DNA of 43,046 nucleotides from Bacteriovorax sp. UBA1852 (GTDB taxonomy: Bacteria > Bdellovibrionota > Bacteriovoracia > Bacteriovoracales > Bacteriovoracaceae). The stretch lies in assembly GCA_002338505.1 (NCBI GenBank), contig DDIK01000083.1, positions 1-43,046 on the forward strand. Direction: 5' to 3'. How positions within the stretch are numbered: position 1 is the first letter of the stretch; every line of letters starts with the position of its first letter. Below are positions 1 to 8,452 of the stretch, in pieces. The position numbers were made by a program, and so were the translations under genes. The notes beneath the pieces were generated by a model. That model was not told the origin of the DNA. It ran no database searches and saw only the letters and a list, made by a program, of their open reading frames with translations.

Positions 1-5
1 AATCA

Positions 6-1160
6 ATGAACTCACACAAGTCTCATAGAAACTACTATACAATAATTGGTTCTGCTGCCGCAGCTTGTACAGCTACAACCTTTTGTGTTTTGGCAGATCC
101 ATGTGTTTTAACAGCGATAGGTCTGGCCGCTGGTGGAGTTGTTTTAGAAAGTATAGCTTATAATGAGGGCAAGAGATCATATGAAGCCACAGTAGATGCA
201 AGAATAAAAGCAGAAAAACTTCTAGCAAAACTAGAAGGACTTTTTGACAACGGAAATAAAGGTAACTCAACACTTGAAGAAACTTCAGGAACGGGACAAG
301 TCGCAAACCAGAATACGCAAGATATAGAACCATCTTCCAACCAAAATGGTAATAGTCAAACCGGAGAACAAGCCGAAGGTGGATTAGTAAACTTTGATAC
401 ACAAGTGTCTAGACCATGTGTCGGTAAAGACTTAACAGCATCTTCAAGTTCTTGTAAAAATCCAATGAGTTTTTCAATACCTGTTCCTGATTCAAATATA
501 GGAAGGGCAGTAAATAAGAAGCTTAATTTCAACGAGGCTGCCAGTGCCATGTCATCATTTGCGAAGGGAAATTATGAATCATTAAACAAGTCTCCATTTG
601 GCAGTGAGAAAATGGGCGCTACAGGACAAGCAGTATTTAGAAAAGTTGCTCAAAGGGCCCTAGAAGTAAACAAGAAGCTCAAGCCCGCAACAAAGAAGAC
701 GCTCACGCAAATTAAAAATGGAAATTCTGAACAGAGTTTCGTTGATCAGGTTAGTAAAATGAATCCCGTTGCAGCTACTGCTAACGCAGCAAAAAGCGCT
801 GGAATTAGAGGTCTAGGCTCAAGACTAGGAATAGACAAAGGACTCTTATATAACAAAATGAATGATAAACAAGGCAAAGCACAAGTTGTGAGAAGTGGTG
901 GAAAGAATCTTGAAACAAAAGAGCAAAGCTATAACTCTTTTCCAAACCTTTCAGAGCTAGAAGGAATGTCAGTAGGAGAAGGAGAATTTGGAGACGGGTT
1001 CAGTGTAGAAGAAGAATTAGCAAACCTAGAGAATCTCGGAGAAGGAGAGCTTAAAGAAAGTCACGGAATAATTCACGCAGATCAAAAGATATCCATTTTT
1101 AAAATTATAACTAATCGCTACAATTACATGAGAGTAAGAAAGGACTTTGGGGGTAAATGA
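6..1160 (+). CDS. Unknown protein, hydrophobic N-terminus, low-complexity linker
   Basis: A 384-residue protein I do not recognise. Residues about 10-50 are hydrophobic and Ala/Thr/Gly-rich with two Cys (around 21 and 33), consistent with one or two membrane segments or a signal-like region. A Lys/Glu-rich stretch follows, then a Gln/Asn/Ser-rich linker (about 85-130), a Lys-rich middle and an acidic Glu/Gly-rich region near 315-345. It ends in a basic, aromatic tail (IFKIITNRY near 365). Only five bases precede the ATG, so the reading frame could begin outside the window and the start is uncertain. Its TGA touches the stop codon of the convergent glycosyltransferase gene with no base between. 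The composition suggests an envelope-associated or secreted protein; this is inference. Confidence is fair that it is coding and nil as to function. Confidence 0.7.
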   Translation: MNSHKSHRNYYTIIGSAAAACTATTFCVLADPCVLTAIGLAAGGVVLESIAYNEGKRSYEATVDARIKAEKLLAKLEGLFDNGNKGNSTLEETSGTGQVANQNTQDIEPSSNQNGNSQTGEQAEGGLVNFDTQVSRPCVGKDLTASSSSCKNPMSFSIPVPDSNIGRAVNKKLNFNEAASAMSSFAKGNYESLNKSPFGSEKMGATGQAVFRKVAQRALEVNKKLKPATKKTLTQIKNGNSEQSFVDQVSKMNPVAATANAAKSAGIRGLGSRLGIDKGLLYNKMNDKQGKAQVVRSGGKNLETKEQSYNSFPNLSELEGMSVGEGEFGDGFSVEEELANLENLGEGELKESHGIIHADQKISIFKIITNRYNYMRVRKDFGGK

Positions 1161-2222
1161 TTAACAGCAATTATCATCTGAAACATTGTAGGGCACTTTT
1201 CCGCCTTCTAACCTTAGAAGTTCTTTTTTTAAAAAATGCTTAAATCTCACTTCATCAAAAATAATTGCACGACCTCTAATCTTCTTTTTTTCGACAAGGG
1301 GGTCAGGAAGATCAAGAAACTTAGCGCAAAGGTAATCATCAAGTTTATAAAACCCTTCTCCGAAATCAATGTAGCGATTACCCGGATTAAATACACTGCC
1401 TCCACATGCCATCATCTTAAGAGAGACCACAGGTAGTTTATTTCTTTCGAAGTCAAGAAGATACTTTGCAGAGCTAAGTAAAGGCGCCAACTCTCCAGAG
1501 CACTTATCACCGAAGAAATACTTCTCACTTCCTTCTTTCAAATGAGAAAGATGAATATCATTACCTATAAACTTAAAGAGAATATCTTTATTTTTATAGA
1601 ACTCTAGTATTTCTTTAGCGATATTAGGAGAGACTGACTCGGCATTGACGAGGAAATAATCCCCACTGACAAGTCCACTTGGTAGTATTTTATAATCACT
1701 TAACTTAACTGGAGGAAGAACATCTTTAACAAGCCCGTCATAGCTTGATGAAATAAAGTTACGATCACTAGTCCAAATCTCATCAGCTTGTCTTTGAGAC
1801 TTCAATTGAAAACCCTTAATAAAGAGGGAGAATACCTTTTCTTTAAAAGATCTTTTTCGCTCTAAAGTATTCACGTCCTCAAAGAGTAAGGTTATCTGCT
1901 TAGTATCTTTGCACTTTCTTATACCGTGAGAAAATCCTCTTGATACATTAATAATGAGATCAACTGAACATGGAATAAATAAGTTCTTACATGCGCCAGG
2001 TATGAGGTAGCTATTTTTCAAAAGATCTTCCCAGCTTCTTCCAATATTTGACAAAAAAGAGGAGTGAATCTTTCTCATTTCAACATGACCTAGAACACTA
2101 CCCTCTTTATGGATAAGAGTATAAAGTTCACACTCATCCCCTACTTGATCAAGAATTGTCTCGATACATTCAAGGTAATAGTCACGATTTAAAATAGCAT
2201 CTGTACTGACAACGACTTTCAT
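1161..2222 (-). CDS. GT-B-like glycosyltransferase (group 1-like), tentative
   Basis: A 353-residue cytosolic protein that looks like a GT4/GT-B glycosyltransferase. The N-terminal part alternates beta and alpha segments. The C-terminal half has the group-1 pattern: ILPSG near 185, a beta strand FKFIGNDIH, a segment with LAPLLSSAKYLLDFER (about 250-265) resembling the usual "Y..a.v...PSR.E" region, and MMACGGSVFN where the family has "EAMACG.PVV". The acceptor-side motifs are weak. It is the last gene of a minus-strand operon after the UDP-glucuronate decarboxylase-like gene (13-base gap), so a nucleotide-sugar donor such as UDP-xylose is a natural guess. It would act in surface polysaccharide or glycoprotein assembly. 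A weak GAAG ribosome site precedes the ATG. The C-terminus ends in two Cys. The family call is moderately supported; the substrate is unknown. Confidence 0.6.
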   Translation of the reverse strand: MKVVVSTDAILNRDYYLECIETILDQVGDECELYTLIHKEGSVLGHVEMRKIHSSFLSNIGRSWEDLLKNSYLIPGACKNLFIPCSVDLIINVSRGFSHGIRKCKDTKQITLLFEDVNTLERKRSFKEKVFSLFIKGFQLKSQRQADEIWTSDRNFISSSYDGLVKDVLPPVKLSDYKILPSGLVSGDYFLVNAESVSPNIAKEILEFYKNKDILFKFIGNDIHLSHLKEGSEKYFFGDKCSGELAPLLSSAKYLLDFERNKLPVVSLKMMACGGSVFNPGNRYIDFGEGFYKLDDYLCAKFLDLPDPLVEKKKIRGRAIIFDEVRFKHFLKKELLRLEGGKVPYNVSDDNCC

Positions 2223-2235
2223 ATAGACTTCTTAA

Positions 2236-3216
2236 TTATATCTTTTCTTTGAAAAATTTAGCTGTTCTAGTTAAACCATCTTCAAACGTTACTTGAGGAC
2301 TGAAACCAAGAGAAGCGACACGATCAATATTTGGTCTTCTTCTTTTTGGGTCATCCGCAGGAAGTGGAGAATAACTCAGTTTAGAATCACTACGTAGCGC
2401 CTGATTAATAAACTCTGCAGCTTCCTTAATAGTATACTCATCCGGATTACCAATATTATAAGGCATGTGATCGCCAAGCATGAGGACGTGCTCCATAGCA
2501 TTTACGAGGTCTGTCACATAACAGAATGAACGCGTTTGTGATCCGTCGCCATAAATAGTTATATCGTTACCTCTTAGGGCCTGATTGATAAAATTAGGAA
2601 TGACACGACCATCATTAGGTCTCATTCGTGGCCCATAAGTATTAAAGATTCGTATGATTCTTGTATCTACTTTATACTTATTATAAAAGCTCATAGTTAG
2701 AGCTTCAGCAAAACGCTTTGATTCATCATAACAACTTCTCGGACCAATAGGGTTTACATGACCTACATATGACTCAACTTGCGGGTGTATTTCAGGGTCA
2801 CCATATACTTCAGAGGTTGATGCTTCTAAAAACCTAGCATTGTGACGACTTGCTAACTCAAGAAGCTTAAGTGTTCCTTCAGAATTTACTCTCATAATTT
2901 CTAAAGGGATAATTTTAAAGTCTATTGGTGAAGCTGGAGAAGCCAAAGATAGAATGTAATCGAACTCTACATCTTTAAAGTCAGGAAGAGACTCATAAAT
3001 ATTACATTTTTCGAAATGAAACTTTTCATACTTGGAAAGAATCTCAATATTCTCTTCACTTCCAGTAATGAAGTTATCAAGCCCGTAAACAGTTGCACCT
3101 TTTTCAAGATAGTTTTGACACACATATGATGGAACAAAGCCCGCTGCGCCAGCGATTAAGAATGTCTTATCGCTCAAGTCACTTTTTAAATTAGATGAGG
3201 TGTGTGATGTATTCAT
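2236..3216 (-). CDS. UDP-glucuronate decarboxylase-like NAD-dependent SDR
   Basis: A 326-residue extended short-chain dehydrogenase. The Rossmann NAD-binding motif GAAGFVPSYV lies near residue 22 (GxxGxxG-type with Val-Pro replacing the usual Ile-Gly). Then come LDNFITGS (about 48), the catalytic Ser/Thr region STSEVYGDP (about 132) and the catalytic YDESK pair near 162-166, followed by RIFNTYGPRM and DGRVIPNFI. This set (GPRSCYDESKR, NTYGPRM.P.DGRV) is typical of UDP-xylose synthases/UXS rather than of GalE or dTDP-glucose dehydratase. The reaction would convert UDP-glucuronate to UDP-xylose. A GGAG ribosome site lies upstream of the ATG. It sits in an operon between an EamA-type transporter and a glycosyltransferase, consistent with supplying a donor sugar for surface glycans. 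The enzyme family is well supported; UXS versus a close decarboxylase/epimerase is less certain. Confidence 0.85.
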   Translation of the reverse strand: MNTSHTSSNLKSDLSDKTFLIAGAAGFVPSYVCQNYLEKGATVYGLDNFITGSEENIEILSKYEKFHFEKCNIYESLPDFKDVEFDYILSLASPASPIDFKIIPLEIMRVNSEGTLKLLELASRHNARFLEASTSEVYGDPEIHPQVESYVGHVNPIGPRSCYDESKRFAEALTMSFYNKYKVDTRIIRIFNTYGPRMRPNDGRVIPNFINQALRGNDITIYGDGSQTRSFCYVTDLVNAMEHVLMLGDHMPYNIGNPDEYTIKEAAEFINQALRSDSKLSYSPLPADDPKRRRPNIDRVASLGFSPQVTFEDGLTRTAKFFKEKI

Positions 3217-3237
3217 TTCTCAGATCTCCATAAAAAA

Positions 3238-4137
3238 CTATAAGTGCTTTGATTGTATCACAGTTGAACTCACTAACACTAGAAGTCCTCCACATATTTG
3301 TAAAAGAGTTAGCTCCTTGCCTAAAAAAATCCAATTGACCGCGACGGCAAAAAAAGGAAAGAACAGCTCTGCCAGGGTGCACAAATGAGCGGAAATTCGC
3401 TTGAGTCCTTTATAGTAGAAATACATCCCTAGACCTCCTGAAAAGAGAGCTAAGAATAAGATCTTAGACCAGAACTCAACTTTAAAATTTAATTCGATAT
3501 TAAAGCTCAAAAGCAATGGCAAAAGACATATAAAGCCAGTGAGGAATCGAAGAGACATGATATCACTTTCATCATAACCTTTTTTAGATAAGAGTTTTCC
3601 ATAAACAGTTGCCAGTGCCCAACCGAACACAGAAATGAGAGTAAGTGCATATCCTTTTAGAGCTACTAATGAAAATGAATATTGCTCATTTACAATAAGA
3701 TCAAATGCTGGCTTCAAATCTTGGTAGCTAATCATTAAACCACCAAAAAGAGCGAAAGATGCCCAAAGAAAGAACTGAGGTCGCATCCTCTCTTTCAATA
3801 TATAGAACGAAAAAATGATAGCAATTATCGGCTGAAATTTTTGTAATAGAATCACTAATGATGGATTGATAATACCAAAAGCTTTAGTGAAAGTTACCGT
3901 CGCAATGGCAGAGCCAAGACCGCCAACAATCAGAAAGTAAAAAATATGTCTCGGATTCATCACAAGAATCTTTTTACGATTCCTATAGAGCACAGGAAGA
4001 AAAATGATAGTCAAAACAAAATGTTCGGCCAAAACAATCATTTCTGCGCTGGTACCTGAAAAGAGCAATGGATATCGAACGAGAGTATCAAGCGCCCATA
4101 GAAGACAGGCTATAACAATAAATAATATACCTTCCAT
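3238..4137 (-). CDS. EamA/DMT-family membrane transporter
   Basis: A 299-residue polytopic inner-membrane protein with about ten hydrophobic helices arranged as two tandem halves, the hallmark of the EamA (DUF6) drug/metabolite transporter superfamily. Diagnostic stretches are the N-terminal "ACLLWALDTLVRY" segment, the end of the first half (FQPIIAIIFSFYILKERM, near residues 105-125), and the end of the second half (LAELFFPFFAVAVNWIFLGKEL, about 255-275). The last matches the "P.....l...lflgE.l" signature. The substrate cannot be read from sequence; DMT proteins export metabolites or amino acids or move small molecules. The ATG overlaps the TGA of trmFO by one base (TGATG), so translation is probably coupled. 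A sugar-related role is suggested only by its downstream neighbours. Confidence 0.85.
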   Translation of the reverse strand: MEGILFIVIACLLWALDTLVRYPLLFSGTSAEMIVLAEHFVLTIIFLPVLYRNRKKILVMNPRHIFYFLIVGGLGSAIATVTFTKAFGIINPSLVILLQKFQPIIAIIFSFYILKERMRPQFFLWASFALFGGLMISYQDLKPAFDLIVNEQYSFSLVALKGYALTLISVFGWALATVYGKLLSKKGYDESDIMSLRFLTGFICLLPLLLSFNIELNFKVEFWSKILFLALFSGGLGMYFYYKGLKRISAHLCTLAELFFPFFAVAVNWIFLGKELTLLQICGGLLVLVSSTVIQSKHL

Positions 4138-5495
4138 CAGATCCTATATTCAGTATAGAAATTATTAAAAGCATTAATAGCTCTATCACTTGCAATTTTC
4201 TTTTTAATCCTCTTTCTCTCTTTTCTTAATCTTCTTTGCTCTTTTGTTAGAGCTACAGGCGGAAGGAGACCAAAGTTTATGTTAGAAGGTGTCGGCTTTG
4301 GAGCTGTCATCACATAATTAACAAGAGCACCGATCCCAGTTTCCACAGGAAACTTATGAATTTCTTTGCCGTTTAATTTTCGAAGAACTTGTAAGGCCAC
4401 GTAAAGTCCCATCGACGCACTCTCCGTATAACCTTCGACACCTGTTATCTGACCTGCAAAGGAAATATCAGGAAACTTCTTAGAACTAAGGTCATCATTT
4501 AATAGTTCTCTACTATTTAAGAAAGAATTTCTATGAACAGAACCCAAATGTAGAAAGCTTGCCTCTTCAAGGCCCGGTATCATACGAAAAACTCGAACCT
4601 GTTCAGAGTAAGTAAGTCTTGTTTGAAAACCAACAAGATTAAAAGCACTTCCAAGAAGATTCTCTTTTCGCAGTTGGACACATGCATATGGAATAGTTCC
4701 ATCTGGCATTTCAAGTCCGATAGGCTTCATACAAGAAAAACGAGCCGTATCAACACCTCTTTCGGCCATGATATCAACCGGCAAACAGGACTCAAAGAAT
4801 TTATAGTCTTCAAATTTTTGAGCGGGAACTTTTTTAGAGGTCTGTAGTTCTTTTACAAAGAGCTCATATTGCTCTTTATTCATTGGAGCATTCAAATAAT
4901 CAGCGCTCTCACCCTCTTCTTCAGAAACAGGTTTGTGGCGGTCTTTAAAATAGAGTTTGTCATAATCGAGAGTGTCAGCATCTACGACAGGAGCTATAGC
5001 ATCGTAAAAATAGAAGTCGTCATCAGAGATTTCTTTTTGAATCCAGCCTGATAAAGCGTCAGTTGTAAGTGGACCTGTAGCAATAATACAGTGATCTGCC
5101 CCTAGCTCTTTCATAAGCTTCAATGGATCAGAAACATTCATATCAACAACCTCAACATTATCCATTTGTTCAAGCGTCTGAGTGATTTTAAGCGAGAACT
5201 GATCCCTATCAACAGCGAGAGCATCACCAGCAGGAACCGATGTTTCATGCCCAATTTTGAGAACAAGAGACTCGAGGGCCTTCATTTCTAGTTTAAGAAG
5301 TCCATGCCCTGTTTCTGGCTTCATAGATTTTAATGAATTTGTGCAAACGAGCTCAGCAAAAGTATCAACTTTCTGTGAAGGGTTTTTATTAACTCTCTTG
5401 GATTCATAGAGAACAACATCAACACCATGCCTGGCCAAGAAATAAGCTGCTTCACTTCCGGCTAAACCTGCACCGATGACTAAGACCTTTGACAT
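4137..5495 (-). CDS. trmFO: TrmFO, folate/FAD-dependent tRNA(uracil-54) C5-methyltransferase
   Basis: A 452-residue flavoprotein that makes ribothymidine at position 54 of the tRNA T-loop, using methylene-THF and FADH2. The FAD-binding GAGLAGSEAA is at residues 7-16, followed by the TrmFO signature FAELVCTNSLKS (about 46-57). Near residue 237 is ESCLPVDIMAERG.DT with the conserved Cys, then MKPIGLEMPDG and PYACVQLR. GQITGVEGYTESASMGL (about 343-360) is the C-terminal FAD-contact region shared with GidA/MnmG. The length matches the family (about 435-450). The tail is highly basic (RRLRKERKRIKKK), plausibly for tRNA binding. It is the first gene of the minus-strand operon and is divergent from nadE across a 71-base spacer. 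AAGG lies a few bases upstream of the ATG. Assignment is firm. Confidence 0.96.
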   Translation of the reverse strand: MSKVLVIGAGLAGSEAAYFLARHGVDVVLYESKRVNKNPSQKVDTFAELVCTNSLKSMKPETGHGLLKLEMKALESLVLKIGHETSVPAGDALAVDRDQFSLKITQTLEQMDNVEVVDMNVSDPLKLMKELGADHCIIATGPLTTDALSGWIQKEISDDDFYFYDAIAPVVDADTLDYDKLYFKDRHKPVSEEEGESADYLNAPMNKEQYELFVKELQTSKKVPAQKFEDYKFFESCLPVDIMAERGVDTARFSCMKPIGLEMPDGTIPYACVQLRKENLLGSAFNLVGFQTRLTYSEQVRVFRMIPGLEEASFLHLGSVHRNSFLNSRELLNDDLSSKKFPDISFAGQITGVEGYTESASMGLYVALQVLRKLNGKEIHKFPVETGIGALVNYVMTAPKPTPSNINFGLLPPVALTKEQRRLRKERKRIKKKIASDRAINAFNNFYTEYRI

Positions 5496-5566
5496 ATTTA
5501 TTTACCTTTTTATAGATTTTCATGTTATATTTTATGAAAGTCATATGTACCTTGCGAGAAGCGTTC

Positions 5567-7309
5567 ATGCAAATAAACCTACACCAAACACATCATACAA
5601 TAGCCGATTTTAGTGAAATTTTTTCATACCTAGAGCAACAAGATAACGATGGTGTCTTTTCGAATTCCATCAATCTCTTTCCAGAACTATTTCTCTGTGG
5701 TTACCCACTACAAGACTTACTTTTGACCAGAGAATTTATTGTTAACTATTGCGATCTCTTAGACAAAATAAAACTCTGGTGGTCATCTAAGCCCAGAAGC
5801 AACTCAGTGCTACTACTAGGTGGCCTAAGTTATGAGATAAGAGAGGAAATCCCTTATGCCATTCAAAATGTAGTCTATGAGCTTAGTGAAAATGAGAATT
5901 TAAAAGAAATATATACGAAGTGCCTACTGCCCTCATATGATATTTTTGACGAGGCCAAGTACTTCACGCCAGGCAACAAAGCAATAGTATGGAAATATCA
6001 AGACCTAAAATTTGGTATTCTCATTTGTGAAGATATGTGGTTTTCACCCCACTATAAAATTGATCCCGTAAAAGAGCTCTTTGAAGTTTCCAAAGATCAA
6101 AAGCTAAACGGTATATTTAACTTTTCAGCAAGTCCTTTCTACTTAGGAAAAGAAAAGAGTCGCATCAACAGGGCCAGTCAAATATCTCAACAATTTTCAA
6201 ATTGTCCATTTTATTACGTTAATCGTGTTGGCTCTGAAGATGAAATCATATTTGATGGAGGTAGTTTTCACTGTAATCATGAAAAAGTACTAAGTAAGGC
6301 CTTAAGTTTCAAAGAAGACATGGTTACATGTACCATCTCTGAGGCAAAGGAAATAAATGGGAACTATCTAGAAGATGTAGCTGCGCATAGCTTTGAAACT
6401 CTATTTAGAACGCAACTTGACTACACGTTAGAACCACCACAATTAAAGAAACTAGAAGATAGTGACTATGAATGTATACTCCATGCTTTAAATCTCTCTA
6501 TTATGGACTATGCCGATAAAATTGGTGCAAAGAAGTTTCTTGTTGCGCTGTCTGGAGGTATTGATTCAGCGCTTGTTCTCACTTTGATAAAACTTTTTTT
6601 AAGAGATGATCAAGAAGTTGAAGCAGTATATATGCCAAGTCAATACTCAAAAGGGCTGAGTTACGACATCTGTAAAGAGCTCTGTGATAATCTTGAAGTA
6701 AAGCTAACAACTCAATCAATTAAGTTCTTACATAGTGCAATCAGAAACTCTTTTAGCGAAAACTTTGTAGAGCTTTCTGGGTTGGCTGATGAGAATATTC
6801 AAAGTCGAATTCGTGGAAGTCTCATTTATGCTAGAAGTAATCAAAATGGATCCATTGTTATTAACACTTCTAATAAGTCTGAATTAGCTGTCGGATACAG
6901 TACACTCTACGGAGATAGTGTTGGCGCCATCAGTCCACTAGGAGACCTCTATAAGAGTGAAGTGTTTGAACTTTCAAAATATATTAATAAGAAGTTTGAA
7001 AACCTAATCCCTCAAGAAGTTATATCAAGGCCACCAAGTGCAGAACTTAAAGAAAATCAAGAAGATTCACAGTCATTACCAGCCTATGAAATACTAGATG
7101 CAATTCTAGAAGGATACTTATCATATAAGTATGATGCCCAGGGCTTAATTAAGTTGGGATTCTTAGAAAATGATGTTAATAAAGTCTTAAAACTGAATAA
7201 TTTCTCTGAGTACAAGAGAAAACAATTCTGTCCTATTGTAAAACTAAAAGCAAAGAGTTTTGGATTTGGGCGAAGAATACCAATCACTAAGAAAGCACCA
7301 AGGAGATAG
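5567..7309 (+). CDS. nadE: Glutamine-dependent NAD+ synthetase
   Basis: Converts deamido-NAD+ to NAD+ using glutamine-derived ammonia and ATP. The N-terminal nitrilase-fold glutaminase domain has all three catalytic residues: Glu40 (FPELFLCGYP), Lys about 117 (KCLLPSYDIFDE) and Cys about 154 (LICEDMW). The C-terminal synthetase has the PP-loop SGGIDSAL near 328, then NTSNKSELAVGYSTLYGD and GAISPLGDLYKSEV. It ends in the family's FGRRIPI tail. The frame is open from 5522, but the family N-terminus (MKIALAQ...PTVGDF) aligns exactly with MQINLHQ...TIADF beginning at 5567. A GAGAAG-like ribosome site lies 6-7 bases before that ATG, so I place the start there (580 residues). It is divergent from trmFO and directly upstream of the lysine-rich protein gene. 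Confidence 0.95.
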   Translation: MQINLHQTHHTIADFSEIFSYLEQQDNDGVFSNSINLFPELFLCGYPLQDLLLTREFIVNYCDLLDKIKLWWSSKPRSNSVLLLGGLSYEIREEIPYAIQNVVYELSENENLKEIYTKCLLPSYDIFDEAKYFTPGNKAIVWKYQDLKFGILICEDMWFSPHYKIDPVKELFEVSKDQKLNGIFNFSASPFYLGKEKSRINRASQISQQFSNCPFYYVNRVGSEDEIIFDGGSFHCNHEKVLSKALSFKEDMVTCTISEAKEINGNYLEDVAAHSFETLFRTQLDYTLEPPQLKKLEDSDYECILHALNLSIMDYADKIGAKKFLVALSGGIDSALVLTLIKLFLRDDQEVEAVYMPSQYSKGLSYDICKELCDNLEVKLTTQSIKFLHSAIRNSFSENFVELSGLADENIQSRIRGSLIYARSNQNGSIVINTSNKSELAVGYSTLYGDSVGAISPLGDLYKSEVFELSKYINKKFENLIPQEVISRPPSAELKENQEDSQSLPAYEILDAILEGYLSYKYDAQGLIKLGFLENDVNKVLKLNNFSEYKRKQFCPIVKLKAKSFGFGRRIPITKKAPRR

Positions 7310-7311
7310 TT

Positions 7312-7908
7312 ATGAAAAATGTATTTAAAGCGTTTAAAGAAGCGAGAGAGCAAGTTGAGTCAATTGTTGAGGGTAAGTCCATTAAAGACTTACGAAAAAC
7401 GGTAAAGAAGTTAGTAAAAGATGCAGAGAAAGAAGTAAAGGATGTTGTTGAGAAAGACTTAAATAAGGTCGTCAACAAGTTTCAAAAAGAGAAGGTTTCA
7501 CTTGAAAAAAGTATTGAAAAGACAATTCAAGAAGAGTTAAACAAGGCTAAGAAGTTCCTAGATGAACAAGTAAAAGAGCTCAACAAGCTGCAAAAAAATA
7601 TCGAAAAACATGTTAAAGATGAAATCTCAAAAGCAAAGAAGTCAACGAAGAGCGATACAAAAAAGCCTACTGCGGATAAAGTAGTCAAGAAATCAACGAA
7701 GAAGGTTACAAAGAAGGTTACAAAGAAGGCTGCAAAGAAAGTTGCCAAAAAAAGCGCTAAAAAAGCAACTAAAAAGGTAGCCAAGAAGACTACAAAGAAG
7801 AAAGCAACAAAGAAAGTAGCAAAAAAAACGTCAAAGAAAGCAACTCCAAAAAAGGCTTCAACAAAAACTAAAGCATCATCTTCAAAAGCACCTGCGCGTA
7901 AGAAATAA
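7312..7908 (+). CDS. Lysine-rich histone H1-like / AlgP-type protein
   Basis: A 198-residue extremely basic protein. Residues 1-110 are a charged, heptad-like Lys/Glu/Val/Leu helix, probably a coiled coil. Residues about 110-198 consist of repeated KK(A/V/T) units (for example KKVTKKVTKKAAKK) ending in Ser/Ala/Pro-Lys, the composition of the eukaryotic histone H1 tail and of bacterial HctB/AlgP/H1-like proteins. Such tails bind DNA or RNA without sequence specificity, and a nucleoid-compacting role is a reasonable guess. The coiled coil preceding the tail also resembles phasin-like PHA-granule proteins with KxAA tails, which is an alternative. The AGGAG ribosome site sits in the last codons of nadE, whose stop is two bases upstream, so the two genes form one operon. 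A strong hairpin follows at 7926-7954. Confidence 0.8.
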   Translation: MKNVFKAFKEAREQVESIVEGKSIKDLRKTVKKLVKDAEKEVKDVVEKDLNKVVNKFQKEKVSLEKSIEKTIQEELNKAKKFLDEQVKELNKLQKNIEKHVKDEISKAKKSTKSDTKKPTADKVVKKSTKKVTKKVTKKAAKKVAKKSAKKATKKVAKKTTKKKATKKVAKKTSKKATPKKASTKTKASSSKAPARKK

Positions 7909-7925
7909 AGAAAACCTTAATTTTT

Positions 7926-7954
7926 TGGGTCTCCCAGCTATGAACGGAGGCCCA
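7926..7954. terminator. Hairpin after the nadE operon, weak terminator candidate
   Basis: A 9-bp stem (7926-7934 with 7946-7954, one G-T wobble) encloses an 11-base loop. T6 lies just 5' and A6 (7961-7966) 3' of it, so the arms can extend with a six-base bulge. There is no T-run on the 3' side of the plus strand, so it is not a canonical intrinsic terminator. It may stabilise the 3' end of the nadE transcript. Confidence 0.4.
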
Positions 7955-7992
7955 ATCATCAAAAAATCCCCATACAATAATTACACTTTGAC

Positions 7993-8021
7993 TTGCTATA
8001 ACTTTCGATTATCAATATAAT
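7993..8021 (+). promoter_or_regulatory. Putative sigma70 promoter of the CheY-like gene
   Basis: The -35 box TTGCTA (7993-7998) and a perfect -10 TATAAT (8016-8021) are separated by 17 bases. They lie in an AT-rich stretch 50 bases before the ATG at 8071. A competing TTGACT (7988-7993) with TATCAA at 16 bases is also visible. Confidence 0.5.
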
Positions 8022-8070
8022 TGACTGTAATTACGAAATAGTTAAATCAAATTAAGACGAGATTAGCGGA

Positions 8071-8451
8071 ATGAAGAAAATATTAATTGTAGATGATGAA
8101 AAGTCAGTACAATTCTTATATGAGAAGGTTTTTAAGAAGGAAATTGACCAACGTCAGTTTGAGATTATCTTTTCCATTTCTGGTGAGGATGCTCTTAAAA
8201 AAATCCAAGACAGCGAAGAGCTTAATGACTACAAACTTGTAATATCTGATATTAATATGCCTGGACTCTCAGGATTTGAACTTTTAAAAGAGTTGAAGTC
8301 TCTTAATCCAGACATGCAAATATTCATGTCTTCAGCTTATACAGATATTGAGAGACAGTCTCTGGCCAAAGAACTTGGAGCAGATGACTATATAACAAAG
8401 CCCGTAGACTTTAATTTTCTTAGAGAAAAGATTATCAGTATAGTTTCATAA
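8071..8451 (+). CDS. Single-domain CheY-like response regulator
   Basis: A 126-residue lone receiver domain. The acidic pocket is in ILIVDDE (residues 4-10) and the phospho-acceptor is Asp60 in VISDINMPG. The Ser switch residue lies at FMSSAY (87-88), and the conserved Lys110 is in DDYITKPVD. All key residues are present, so it should be phosphorylatable. There is no output domain; it would act by protein contact, as CheY or Spo0F do, or as a phosphate sink. It has its own predicted promoter. Its stop codon is one base from the stop of the convergent HPt-REC-REC gene, placing it at the edge of the phosphorelay island. The partner kinase is unknown; the hybrid kinase at 9969-11450 is the nearest. 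Confidence 0.92.
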   Translation: MKKILIVDDEKSVQFLYEKVFKKEIDQRQFEIIFSISGEDALKKIQDSEELNDYKLVISDINMPGLSGFELLKELKSLNPDMQIFMSSAYTDIERQSLAKELGADDYITKPVDFNFLREKIISIVS

Positions 8452-8452
8452 C

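Noticed and set aside
7527..7784. Phe/Leu-rich minus-strand frame
   Set aside because: It is the complement of the Lys-rich repeat (AAG/AAA read as CTT/TTT), not a membrane protein.
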